A DNA stretch of 64,000 nt, taken from contig NZ_CP107954.1 in assembly GCF_036067295.1 (NCBI RefSeq), forward strand, positions 7,254,001 through 7,318,000. The letters run 5' to 3'. Shown piece after piece: positions 53,276-61,358 of the stretch (its first letter is position 1; each line of letters opens with the position of its first letter). This DNA is from Kribbella sp. NBC_00382 (GTDB lineage Bacteria; Actinomycetota; Actinomycetes; Propionibacteriales; Kribbellaceae). The notes beneath the pieces are model-generated. The model was not told the origin of the DNA. It did not search any database and saw nothing but the letters and a program-made list of their open reading frames with translations. Made by a program: the position numbers and the translations under genes.

Positions 53276-54694
53276 GTGAAACGATTGCTCGCAGCCATTG
53301 CTCTGATGAGCTTGGCCTTACCGACCCAGGTCGCCGTTGCCCACGGCAATGGATCGACCACCCGGACGTACACCGCGTCCACCGACGTGATCGCCAACCC
53401 CGAACGCGGTTTCTACCACCACACCGAGACGCACTACTACGCCGACGGCTCGGGCTACGTGCCGCTCGACAAGACGACCCTGCGCAACTTCCGCACCCAG
53501 GAGAACGTCACCCAGATCCTCCGCGTCTTCTACCTGGAGAAGTTCTCCGGCCAGGACAAACTCGACAAGCCCTACCTGGACAAGGTCCGCGCCGACTTCA
53601 CCACCATCCGCGCCGCCGGCGTCAAGGCGATCGTCCGCTTCGCCTACGCCCTGCCCGGAGAAGGCTGGCCGCCTCCCACACCGTACGGCGATGCGCCACT
53701 GGCTCGCGTCCTGAAGCACATCAACCAGCTGACCCCGATCCTGCGCCAGAACTCCGACGTGATCGAGCTGGTCCAGGAGGGCTTCATCGGTTTGTGGGGT
53801 GAGGGCTACTACACCGACCACTTCTCCGACCCCAACGACCCGAGCATCGTGACCGACCAGAACTGGACCGACCGCAAGGCCGTGACCGATGCGCTGCTCC
53901 GGGCACTCCCCCGCGACCGGATGATCCAGGTGCGGACGCCCTACATGAAGCAACGAACGTACGGCGTACCGACCGGCACCGCCGGAGCCCTCACCGCCCA
54001 GCAGGCCTACAACGGCTCTGCACTAGCGCGGATCGGCCACCACAACGACTGCTTCCTGGCCAGCCCCGACGACTTCGGCACCTATCTCAGCGACCCGATC
54101 GAACTCGACAAGGACTTCGTAGCCCAGGACAGCAACTACCTCCCCCAAGGCGGCGAGACCTGCGCCGTCAACTCCCCCCGCTCCGACTGGCCGTCGGCGT
54201 CCGAGGAGATGGCGCGGATGCACTTCTCCTTCCTCAACACCGACTACAACCACGACGTCCTGGACACCTGGGGCGACGGCCTAACCACCGCCAAGAAACA
54301 ACTCGGCTACCGCTTCACCCTCCTGAACGGCACCTTCACCAACTCCACCCGCCCCCACGGCAACGTCTCCGTCACCCTCAACCTCCACAACGACGGCTGG
54401 GCCGCCCCGTACAACCCGAAGAAGGTCCGCCTGATCTTCCAAGGCGACCACCACACCTACAGCGTCCCGCTCACCACCGACCCGAGGCGCTGGGCCCCAG
54501 GCACGACCACGACACTCGCCCAACAGGTCCGCGCACCCGCAGTGCCCGGTAAGTACAAGCTCCTTCTGAAGATCTCAGACCCTCAGCTGTCCAACCGGCC
54601 CGAGTACTCCGTGCAGCTGGCCAACCAGGGCACCTGGCAGCCCACCACCGGTACCAACGACCTCGGCCAGACGATCACCGTCACCCACCGCTGA
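53276..54694 (+). CDS. Secreted DUF4874/DUF4832 protein (paralogue)
   Basis: 472 residues from GTG 53276 with AAGGAG upstream, 18 bases after the preceding gene. Signal peptide about 1-22, then directly DUF4874 (N-P-E-R-G-F-Y-H-H-T) and DUF4832. It aligns with the C-terminal 450 residues of its neighbour, including the candidate Glu in G-F-I-G-L-W-G-E-G (E176) and the N-D-C-F-L-A-S-P-D-D-F block, so the two arose by tandem duplication. It ends the operon at a strong hairpin. Confidence 0.8.
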   Translation: MKRLLAAIALMSLALPTQVAVAHGNGSTTRTYTASTDVIANPERGFYHHTETHYYADGSGYVPLDKTTLRNFRTQENVTQILRVFYLEKFSGQDKLDKPYLDKVRADFTTIRAAGVKAIVRFAYALPGEGWPPPTPYGDAPLARVLKHINQLTPILRQNSDVIELVQEGFIGLWGEGYYTDHFSDPNDPSIVTDQNWTDRKAVTDALLRALPRDRMIQVRTPYMKQRTYGVPTGTAGALTAQQAYNGSALARIGHHNDCFLASPDDFGTYLSDPIELDKDFVAQDSNYLPQGGETCAVNSPRSDWPSASEEMARMHFSFLNTDYNHDVLDTWGDGLTTAKKQLGYRFTLLNGTFTNSTRPHGNVSVTLNLHNDGWAAPYNPKKVRLIFQGDHHTYSVPLTTDPRRWAPGTTTTLAQQVRAPAVPGKYKLLLKISDPQLSNRPEYSVQLANQGTWQPTTGTNDLGQTITVTHR

Positions 54695-54737
54695 GAGAAC
54701 GCTGCCCGGCTCAAGCACCTGCGCCGGGCAGCTTCTC
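54695..54737. terminator. Bidirectional terminator after the DUF4874 operon
   Basis: Arms GCTGCCCGGC (54701-54710) and GCCGGGCAGC (54723-54732) are perfect, extended by GAGAA/TTCTC with one bulge. It overlaps the last codons of the convergent VOC gene. Confidence 0.85.
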
Positions 54738-55178
54738 GGACAGCTCGATCATGTTGCCCCACGGATCGCGGAAGAACGCGAGCCGGCGGCTGATGTCCTC
54801 GATCTCGAACGGCTCGCCGACGAGCCGCACTCCTCGGCGAGCCAGTTCGGCGACCGTCGCGTCGACGCTGTCCACGTGCAGGCAGATGTGCTGGTAGCCG
54901 CCGTACCCCAGGCTGACCGCCAGGTCGTCGGTGGGCTCCTTCGGGAACGGGATCGGTCCAGCGAGCAACTCCAGGTGGAAGTCGTCGTCGTTGGCCGGGC
55001 TGAGATAGGCCAGCTTCAACTCTCCGTACGGCCATTCCTGCAGAACCCGGAAGTCGAGCTTGTCCAGGTACCACTGCTTGGCCGCCTCGAAGTCCGGCAC
55101 CCGGACGCCGACGTGGTGGCCGCCGAACGAGGCGAACGGGCTGGCGGGATTCTTCGGCGGGTTGCTCGGCATCGGCAT
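54711..55178 (-). CDS. VOC-family (glyoxalase/bleomycin-resistance fold) protein
   Basis: 155 residues from ATG 55178, with GGAG upstream. VOC pattern: H-H-V-G-V-R-V-P-D-F-E-A-A-K-Q-W-Y-L-D-K-L at the first metal His, H-L-E-L-L, Y-Q-H-I-C-L-H-V-D, and the final F-F-R-D-P-W-G-N-M-I-E-L with metal Glu. All four metal positions appear present, so it may be an enzyme (dioxygenase, lyase or resistance protein). It is divergent from an MmyB-type regulator that probably controls it. Confidence 0.85.
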   Translation of the reverse strand: MPMPSNPPKNPASPFASFGGHHVGVRVPDFEAAKQWYLDKLDFRVLQEWPYGELKLAYLSPANDDDFHLELLAGPIPFPKEPTDDLAVSLGYGGYQHICLHVDSVDATVAELARRGVRLVGEPFEIEDISRRLAFFRDPWGNMIELSEKLPGAGA

Positions 55179-55261
55179 GAGGACACTCCAGATCGACAAT
55201 GGTTGATGTCCCCAGCCAAGCCGCCCGGGTCGTCCCGCTGAAGCCTCTGCCTGGCACCGGT

Positions 55262-55281
55262 CAGACCAGGTCTGGCAGACC
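55262..55281. promoter_or_regulatory. Overlapping palindromes between VOC and MmyB-type genes
   Basis: CAGACCAGGTCTG (55262-55274) and GGTCTGGCAGACC (55269-55281) are both perfect 13-bp palindromes that share GGTCTG. Half-site spacing suggests two regulator dimers in the divergent promoter. Confidence 0.65.
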
Positions 55282-55330
55282 TACCCAGACCGTCGCGGCC
55301 ATCGCGGGCGTCGCGCACAATGGACCCACG

Positions 55331-56170
55331 ATGACCGAGCTCAGTGAGTTTCTCCGCTCTCGCCGGGCGCAGCTGACGCCGCCGGACGTAGGACTGCCGT
55401 GGAACGGGGAGTCCCGTCGGGTGAACGGCCTGCGGCGTGAAGAGGTCGCCGTGCTCGCGGGCGTGAGCGCCGACTATTACACCCGGCTGGAGCAGGGCCG
55501 CGCCCGGAACGTCTCGGAGCAGGTACTGGCCGCCGTTGCCGACGCGCTGAGGCTGACCGAGCTGGAACGCAAGCACCTGTACGACCTGGCCCGTCCTGCG
55601 ACGGGTGGAGCGAACGCGGGGACGAAGGCGCCCAAGGCAAGGGTCGCCGTGCAGATGATGCTGGCCGCCCTTGACCCGGTTCCCGCGGTCATCCACGGGC
55701 CGCGGCTCGAGGTGGTCGCGATCAACCGGATGGGCAGCGTGCTGATCGATGACTTCGACGCGATGCCGCCCGCCGAGCGGAACATGGCACGCTGGATGTT
55801 CGTCAACCCGAAGGCACGCGTCGTCTACCCCGATTGGCCCGAGGTCGCCGCCCAGATGGTGGCGATCCTGCGGGCCGCCGTCAAGCCCCGGACGCCGGAC
55901 CCCGCCCTGACCCGGCTGGTCGACACCTTGCGGGAGGAGTCGGCCGAGTTCGCCCGCTGCTGGTCGGAGTACAAGGTGTTCCAGCACACGCACGGGACCA
56001 AGCGGTTCCACCACGACGCCGTCGGTGAGATGGAGATCAACTACGAGTCGCTCGTACCACCTGATGACCCCCAGTTGTCGCTGATCATCTACACCGCCGC
56101 CACCGGTTCCCCCTCCGAGGAGAAGCTCAAACTGCTGAGCAGTTGGGCGGCGACTGTCAGCGCCAGATGA
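55331..56170 (+). CDS. XRE-family regulator with MmyB-like ligand-binding domain
   Basis: 279 residues from ATG 55331. The N-terminus has L-R-S-R-R-A-Q-L-T-P-P-D-V-G-L-P and R-R-V-N-G-L-R-R-E-E-V-A-V-L-A-G-V-S, the signature of MmyB-type XRE regulators, followed by the helix-turn-helix and an MmyB-like PAS/ligand domain (F-D-A-M-P-P-A-E-R-N-M-A-R-W-M-F). These usually act on a divergent oxidoreductase or transport gene; here the divergent gene is a VOC protein. The 3' end overlaps the convergent HxlR gene by 14 bases. Confidence 0.9.
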   Translation: MTELSEFLRSRRAQLTPPDVGLPWNGESRRVNGLRREEVAVLAGVSADYYTRLEQGRARNVSEQVLAAVADALRLTELERKHLYDLARPATGGANAGTKAPKARVAVQMMLAALDPVPAVIHGPRLEVVAINRMGSVLIDDFDAMPPAERNMARWMFVNPKARVVYPDWPEVAAQMVAILRAAVKPRTPDPALTRLVDTLREESAEFARCWSEYKVFQHTHGTKRFHHDAVGEMEINYESLVPPDDPQLSLIIYTAATGSPSEEKLKLLSSWAATVSAR

Positions 56171-56630
56171 GTTGGTCGGCGGGGCTGCCGGGGACGGGTT
56201 CGAAGGTTACGTCTTCTGGGGGTACTTCGTTGCCGTTGGCATCTATGAAGCCTACGGAGACCAGTTCGCCGGTGCGGGTGTTGCGGCGGAGGACGGTGGG
56301 GCCCTCTTCGCGGGGTTCGTAGACGTCGCCCCATTGCTGGAGGGCGGCGAGGGTGAGTTTCAGGTCGGTGCCGGCCTGGGTCAGGTGGTAGGAGGAGCGG
56401 GTGCGTTCGCCTTCGGCGCGGTAGTCGCGCTTCTCCAGGACGCCTGCCTCGACGAGGGTGTGCAGGCGGTCGGTGAGGATGTTGGGGGCGATACCGAGGA
56501 TCTGCTTGAACTCGGCGAAGCGGGTGTTGCCGCGGTGGGCCTCGCGCAGGATCAGGACCGACCAGCGGTCGCCGATCACCTCCAGCGTGCGAGCGATCGA
56601 GCACGTCGGCCGGGTCGTCTCAGTCTTCAT
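56157..56630 (-). CDS. HxlR-family regulator
   Basis: 157 residues. The winged helix has C-S-I-A-R-T-L-E-V-I-G-D-R-W-S-V-L-I-L-R-E-A, F-A-E-F-K-Q-I-L-G-I-A-P-N-I-L-T-D-R-L, typical HxlR. Its start overlaps the MFS stop (ATGA), so it is the second gene of an MFS-HxlR operon and may sense the compound the transporter exports. Confidence 0.9.
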   Translation of the reverse strand: MKTETTRPTCSIARTLEVIGDRWSVLILREAHRGNTRFAEFKQILGIAPNILTDRLHTLVEAGVLEKRDYRAEGERTRSSYHLTQAGTDLKLTLAALQQWGDVYEPREEGPTVLRRNTRTGELVSVGFIDANGNEVPPEDVTFEPVPGSPADQLIWR

Positions 56631-57865
56631 TGCACCTCCGCCTCCAAGTTACTCCGTACTGCGAGCAACGCCGCCACCCCAAACGCAAGAACTGTAAGCA
56701 CCCCGATCGCCAGCACCCCCAACAGCAACGCCGTACTCAACCCAGACGCTGTCGCGATCGCCCCGAGCGAGAGAGCAACCGCGCCCTGCCCGATGTAAGC
56801 CACCAAGTAGACCGCGGAGACGGTCCCGCCCCGGTGATGTGCCGGCGCGTGGGTGGCGACGAGCCCCAACCCGCCGGAGAACAACAGCCCGTAGCTGATT
56901 CCACCCAGCAGGCTGGTCAGGACGAACAGAACCAGCGAGTGCGTCCTGGCCGAGACCTCCAACAGCACCAACGCACTAGCGACGAATCCGGTACCGACGA
57001 GGACCTGCCGGCCAGCCGCAAAGCTGCGCGTGAGGATCGCGGTCACCCCGCCGGTAGCGGACAAGATCGCGAGCACCAGCCCAGTGACGAAGATGTTCGT
57101 CGAGCCGATCAAGTCACGGGCGAGCTGAGCACCCAAGGCCAGGAACACCGTGCCGAACGCGAACGACGTGGTCACCGCAAGCGCCGCAGCCGCGTACACC
57201 AGCCGAATCCCCTTAGGCACCCTGATCGGACGCGGACGCCACCGGCCCTGACTCTCATCCTTCGTGTGCCGCGGCATCATCCACACGAACGGGAACACCA
57301 GACCGATCACGCCCACCAACACCCAGAAGTCCAAGTGCCGCGGCGCCGGACCGTACTGAATCAAGCCCCCGCCAACGATCGTCGCCAGCGACAGCCCCAC
57401 CGTCGTCGCCGCAGTCGTCACTGACGACGCACGCGCCGCCTTCCCGCGAGCGCTGAACTCAACCGCCGCAGCCGTCGCCGGCGCCAGTGCCAGACCGACA
57501 CCAACTCCCATCAACGCGCGGCCGGCATAAACCCAGCCCACCGACGGAGCGACCGCGAAGAACAGCACCCCAGCCAGCATCGAGCCCAGGCCGTACAGCA
57601 TCGTCGTACGCCGGCCGATGTAGTCGGACAGCTGTCCGAAGACCAGCAAGAACACGACCAGCACGATCGGATAGACCGCGAAGATCGCCGTCGTGGCCGT
57701 CGGCGTCAGATGCCAGGTCCGCGCGTACAGCGGGTACGTCGTAGTCGGCGCCGCGCTCGTCCAGAGGCTGAGCCCCGCGACGGCCGCCGCCGTCCAGAAG
57801 CTCGCCTTCCGGCTCAGCGTGCGCGGTTCCCGCGCGGTCACAACAGGCAGTTCGAGTGTGGTCAT
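56627..57865 (-). CDS. MFS transporter (12 TM)
   Basis: 412 residues from ATG 57865. The loop-2/3 motif G-Q-L-S-D-Y-I-G-R-R-T-T-M-L-Y-G-L-G and 12 predicted helices place it among MFS exporters such as drug or sugar-efflux types. It is co-transcribed with an HxlR regulator and divergent from an SDR gene, with 118 bases between. Confidence 0.85.
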   Translation of the reverse strand: MTTLELPVVTAREPRTLSRKASFWTAAAVAGLSLWTSAAPTTTYPLYARTWHLTPTATTAIFAVYPIVLVVFLLVFGQLSDYIGRRTTMLYGLGSMLAGVLFFAVAPSVGWVYAGRALMGVGVGLALAPATAAAVEFSARGKAARASSVTTAATTVGLSLATIVGGGLIQYGPAPRHLDFWVLVGVIGLVFPFVWMMPRHTKDESQGRWRPRPIRVPKGIRLVYAAAALAVTTSFAFGTVFLALGAQLARDLIGSTNIFVTGLVLAILSATGGVTAILTRSFAAGRQVLVGTGFVASALVLLEVSARTHSLVLFVLTSLLGGISYGLLFSGGLGLVATHAPAHHRGGTVSAVYLVAYIGQGAVALSLGAIATASGLSTALLLGVLAIGVLTVLAFGVAALLAVRSNLEAEVQ

Positions 57866-57983
57866 GCCACCCACAACACCTGAATATCAATTTGCAATCC
57901 AGCGAGCGGCGTGACACCGCTCACACCGGCGCCGGATTCTGTGCGAGCCTGTTCGTCCCCGACCCGCAGTGAATGGAGCAGAG

Positions 57984-58700
57984 ATGACCGAGCTGGACGG
58001 TCAGGTAGTCGTAGTGATCGGCGGCAGCCTGGGCATCGGGCTGGAGACCGCCCGACGGGCCCGGGCCGAGGGCGCGAAGGTGATCATCACGGCGCGCAAC
58101 GCCGAGCGCCTCGAGGCGGCAGGCCAGGAGATCGGCGCCGAGACCGCCGCCTTCGACGCCACCGACTTCACCCAGTTGACGACCTTCTTCAACGGCCTGC
58201 CCACCCCGATCGACCACATCCTCGTCACCGGCCCAGGCCCGTACTACGCTCCGCTGCCGGAACTCGACCTCGACCGGGCCCGCGAGGATCTGGAGTCGCA
58301 TCTCCTGCTCCCGATCCAGCTCGGCAAGCTCGCGATCGGCAAGGTACGACCAGGCGGAACGCTGATCTTCATGGGCGGCACCGGCGGCAGGAAGAGCGCC
58401 GCCGGCATGTCCGTCATCGGCGCACTCACCGCCGCGGGACCCGCCCTCACCAGGAACCTCGCCGTCGAGCTAGCCCCGATCCGGGTCAACCTGATCGCGG
58501 CCGGCTTCGTCGACACACCCCTGTCGGCGACGCTGCTCGGCGATCAGCTCGACGCCCGGCGCGAGCAGCTCCGCACGACGCTCCCGATCGGCCGGGTCGT
58601 CGGTCCCGAGGACATCGCCAACCTGGCCGTGCACCTGATGACCAACACCGCTCTCACCGGCGGCACGTACGACATCGACGGCGGCCAGCAACTCGTCTAG
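57984..58700 (+). CDS. SDR-fold protein lacking the catalytic Tyr and Lys
   Basis: 238 residues from ATG 57984. The nucleotide-binding motif V-V-V-I-G-G-S-L-G-I-G is intact and the C-terminal I-D-G-G-Q-Q is typical. At the active site the YxxxK is missing: the aligned stretch is S-V-I-G-A-L-T-A-A-G-P-A-L-T-R-N-L-A, with Ile and Thr in place of Tyr and Lys. It may be a NAD(P)-sensing or structural protein and not a dehydrogenase. It is divergent from the MFS-HxlR operon, which may regulate it. Confidence 0.85.
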   Translation: MTELDGQVVVVIGGSLGIGLETARRARAEGAKVIITARNAERLEAAGQEIGAETAAFDATDFTQLTTFFNGLPTPIDHILVTGPGPYYAPLPELDLDRAREDLESHLLLPIQLGKLAIGKVRPGGTLIFMGGTGGRKSAAGMSVIGALTAAGPALTRNLAVELAPIRVNLIAAGFVDTPLSATLLGDQLDARREQLRTTLPIGRVVGPEDIANLAVHLMTNTALTGGTYDIDGGQQLV

Positions 58701-58705
58701 AACCC

Positions 58706-59581
58706 TCAGCCGAAAGTGAACACGTACGCCTCGGCGCCGGCTTCGGCGAAGGTGACCTCGACGGTCCGGTCCCGCACCGGGCCGTCCTGCCGGATCAACT
58801 GGTACATCCGGCCGGCCTCGAGCAGACCGTTGCCCTGAGCATCGACATCCACCCCAGCGGCCACGCCGGGAGCCTCGCCATCAAGGGTGACCCGGAACGG
58901 AATCGGATCGGGCCGTCGCGACGACAGCACCAGGTGCGCATCCCTGGCATGGAAGCGGAAGGCGATGCTGCCACCGGCCTTCTCCAGTACGACGTACTCG
59001 CGCTCGACCGTCCAGTCGCCGGTGAGCCCGTCGATCGGCTCGCCACGGGTGTAGCCGAGGTACGTCTCGGGAGTACGCAGCTGGGCCCAATCCGCCGCGG
59101 CCTCCACCCCGACGCCCTCGACCTGGACGGGCTCGCGCTCGATCCCCAGCAGTTGCTGGATGACGCGTTCGGATTGGTCGTACCGGCCCTCGCCGAAGTG
59201 GTGGTCCCGGATCTTGCCGTCGCGATCCACGAAGTACAACGCCGGCCAGTAGTGGTTGGCGAAGGCGGTCCAGATCCCAAAGTCGTTGTCGAGGGCAACG
59301 GGATAGTCGATCTCCCGCTCAGCGACCGCGAGCCGCACCCGGTCGAGCTCGTGCTCGAAGGAGAACTCCGGCGTGTGCACCCCGACCACAACAAGCCCGT
59401 CATCGCGGTAGGCGCGCGACCAGGCCCGGACGTACGGCTCGGTGCGCAGCCAGTTGATGCAGGTCAGGGTCCAGAAATCCACCAGTACGACCTGACCGCG
59501 CAGCGCGGCCAGGTCCAGCGGTCCCGAGTTCAGCCAGGCCGTGGCCCGATCGAACGACGGCATGTGCGTCCCTGCGAACAT
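58706..59581 (-). CDS. DipZ-like thioredoxin-fold protein
   Basis: 291 residues. Thioredoxin domain (G-Q-V-V-L-V-D-F-W-T-L-T-C-I-N-W-L-R-T-E-P-Y) with only one Cys at the usual CxxC, as in the TCINW branch related to the C-terminal half of DipZ, followed by a beta-rich domain (about 170-291). No signal peptide or TM is present, so it is cytoplasmic. It starts 19 bases after the SRPBCC gene and is probably co-transcribed. Role in redox or peroxide handling is inferred. Confidence 0.8.
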   Translation of the reverse strand: MFAGTHMPSFDRATAWLNSGPLDLAALRGQVVLVDFWTLTCINWLRTEPYVRAWSRAYRDDGLVVVGVHTPEFSFEHELDRVRLAVAEREIDYPVALDNDFGIWTAFANHYWPALYFVDRDGKIRDHHFGEGRYDQSERVIQQLLGIEREPVQVEGVGVEAAADWAQLRTPETYLGYTRGEPIDGLTGDWTVEREYVVLEKAGGSIAFRFHARDAHLVLSSRRPDPIPFRVTLDGEAPGVAAGVDVDAQGNGLLEAGRMYQLIRQDGPVRDRTVEVTFAEAGAEAYVFTFG

Positions 59582-59600
59582 GACCCACCTCCCGGACTGG

Positions 59601-60041
59601 TCAGCCCCTGCGCTCGATCGCCCGGAGCGTCTTGTCGAATGCCTTGCCGAGGACGTTCTTCCCGGCGACTGTCAACAGCAACCCCAGCGCCTTGCCCTTG
59701 AGGCCCATGCCTTCCCGGGCGACAACGACCGCGATGTCGGTCTTGCCGTCCGGCCGCTCGGTCAGCGTGTACTCGTGGCCGGAGCCCGGGCCCCACAGGT
59801 TGGACTCGGTGGTCTTGAGCACGATGTGGTGCGGGTCGGTCCAGTCGTAGGACAGCCGCTCCCAGATACCGTTCGAGCCCTCGGTGACGTCGGCATGACC
59901 AGGGCTCTGGTCGTGCACCTTCAGGTAGCCGTCGGCGCTGTTGCCGAAGAGGTCGCTCCGGCCGGGGCCGAAGTCGGTGAGGCCGGCGATGAACTGCTCG
60001 GGTGTCGCGGTGGTGGTATCGGTGAAGCGAATTGTCGCCAT
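59601..60041 (-). CDS. SRPBCC-like (START/polyketide-cyclase fold) protein
   Basis: 146 residues. Beta strands with A-T-I-R-F-T-D-T-T-T-A-T-P-E-Q-F, W-E-R-L-S-Y-D-W-T-D-P-H-H-I, E-Y-T-L-T-E-R-P-D-G-K-T-D-I and a long C-terminal helix fit the ligand-binding SRPBCC fold. Function unknown. It is the first gene before the DipZ-like gene. Confidence 0.7.
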   Translation of the reverse strand: MATIRFTDTTTATPEQFIAGLTDFGPGRSDLFGNSADGYLKVHDQSPGHADVTEGSNGIWERLSYDWTDPHHIVLKTTESNLWGPGSGHEYTLTERPDGKTDIAVVVAREGMGLKGKALGLLLTVAGKNVLGKAFDKTLRAIERRG

Positions 60042-60101
60042 GCTCGTACCATACCGGCGGCGAGGCGGCCTGACGGCCGCCTCGCCACTGCCGGCCGGGA
60101 G

Positions 60102-60725
60102 CTACTCCGGCAGGTCTGCGCCGGACTGTTCGGCGACCATGTAGGCGGCGTACCAGGCCGGCCACTCGTCATCGTGTTCGCCCGTGCGCTTCTCGTGTTC
60201 GCCATGGGCGGTCGCGGCCCGGATCAGGGCGTCCTGAACGTCCTGCACCGAGGCGTACGTCGTCTCACCGGAGTCGATCCGCCCGGGAAGGCGCTTCGTG
60301 ATCTCCTGCAGCAGCCAGGTGTTGCCGTCCGGGTCACTGAAGGTCGCGAAGGAGCCGTAGCTGGCCGCGTCCACGGCCCGGCCATCCTCCCGCCCCTCGC
60401 CGTCCGCCGCGAACTGGGCACCGGGCGCCACGCTGTGGAACACCTCGGTGACCTTGGCTCCCTTCGCCAGCAGCTCCGCGCGAGCGGCCTCGATGTCGGA
60501 GACGACAAGGTAGAGGCCCTGGGCAGAACCGGCCGGCGCCGAGGTGATCTTCGACCCGAACTGTACGGACGCCGGCGAACCCGGCGACGTGAACTGCACG
60601 ACCCGGAAGCCGTTGTCGAACGCGAAGTCGGCGTCGAGCCGCCAGCCGAGCTCGCTGTAGAAGGCCTTCGCCCGGTCGACATCGGTGACCGGGATGACAA
60701 CTGCTTCCAGCTTCAGATCGCTCAT
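60102..60725 (-). CDS. VOC-family protein with C-terminal helical extension
   Basis: 207 residues. VOC half: L-E-A-V-V-I-P-V-T-D-V-D-R-A-K-A-F-Y, F-S-D-P-D-G-N-T-W-L-L-Q-E-I. The last 55 residues form an extra helical segment with A-H-G-E-H-E-K-R-T-G and W-P-A-W-Y-A-A-Y-M that recurs in actinobacterial glyoxalase-like proteins. Substrate unknown. Confidence 0.85.
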   Translation of the reverse strand: MSDLKLEAVVIPVTDVDRAKAFYSELGWRLDADFAFDNGFRVVQFTSPGSPASVQFGSKITSAPAGSAQGLYLVVSDIEAARAELLAKGAKVTEVFHSVAPGAQFAADGEGREDGRAVDAASYGSFATFSDPDGNTWLLQEITKRLPGRIDSGETTYASVQDVQDALIRAATAHGEHEKRTGEHDDEWPAWYAAYMVAEQSGADLPE

Positions 60726-60876
60726 TACTTCCTCCTGAGTAGGACTGCTACTACAACCCTCCCGTTCCAGCCCTACTCTCGCACCAGTGCCTCACCCTGG
60801 TCATCGCCCTGGCTCCCAGGCATCGGAACCATCGCAAGGCTGGCGGGGTAGGTGTTGTAGGCGCATCATCGGCTGT

Positions 60877-61233
60877 ATGGGGTGGTACGTCGTGCGGATC
60901 CGGGTGCGGATGGGCTGGCCCGCGTCGGCGTCCGACCTGCACGCCACCCGGTACGCCGGCCGCCGGCTGCCCTGGCCGATGCGGTTGCGCTCCGACCTCT
61001 GCTTCGTCCATGGCGATGTCGAGTTCACCCTCCGGACCCGGAGCCAGACGCCCACGATGGCGATCCAGCAGGTCCGGCTCGCCCTCCCGATGCTGCGCCT
61101 GCGTCGCGAGACCATCCAGCAGATCGACGTACGGCGGATCCATCCGCTCCCCTCGCACCGGGATCTCCTCGCCAGCTGGACGCCGCCGCCGACCCGAAAA
61201 GGGCTCGAAAATCGACGCTCCGTCGGCCGCTGA
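60877..61233 (+). CDS. Small basic protein of unknown function
   Basis: 118 residues. ATG 60877 starts a frame with strong third-position G/C bias throughout, which argues for a real gene. The sequence is Arg-rich (M-G-W-Y-V-V-R-I-R-V-R-M-G-W), with no TM or known motif. No clear ribosome site upstream. Confidence 0.5.
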   Translation: MGWYVVRIRVRMGWPASASDLHATRYAGRRLPWPMRLRSDLCFVHGDVEFTLRTRSQTPTMAIQQVRLALPMLRLRRETIQQIDVRRIHPLPSHRDLLASWTPPPTRKGLENRRSVGR

Positions 61234-61280
61234 ACTCAGCCCGTCACCAAATACACCCGGACTGCTCGAAGGTGGCGATC

Positions 61281-61309
61281 GTGAGCTGATTGTTCAGCTG
61301 CTGTTTGCC
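61281..61309 (+). promoter_or_regulatory. PHO-box-like direct repeats upstream of phoX
   Basis: Three 7-mers spaced 11 bases apart: GTGAGCT (61281), GTTCAGC (61292), GTTTGCC (61303). Streptomyces PhoP binds direct repeats of GTTCACC with 11-base spacing. The match per unit is partial but the period and the downstream PhoX gene support it. Confidence 0.55.
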
Positions 61310-61358
61310 TTGGGCAGTGAGGATCGGCGGTCACGTCCAGGATCCAAGGAGCACCGCA

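Noticed and set aside
58706..59581. Thioredoxin domain called defective for lacking CxxC
   Set aside because: The single-Cys TCINW form is characteristic of this DipZ-related branch.
60751..61158. Minus-strand frame opposite the small basic protein
   Set aside because: Codon bias favours the plus-strand frame; the minus product is His/Pro-rich low complexity.
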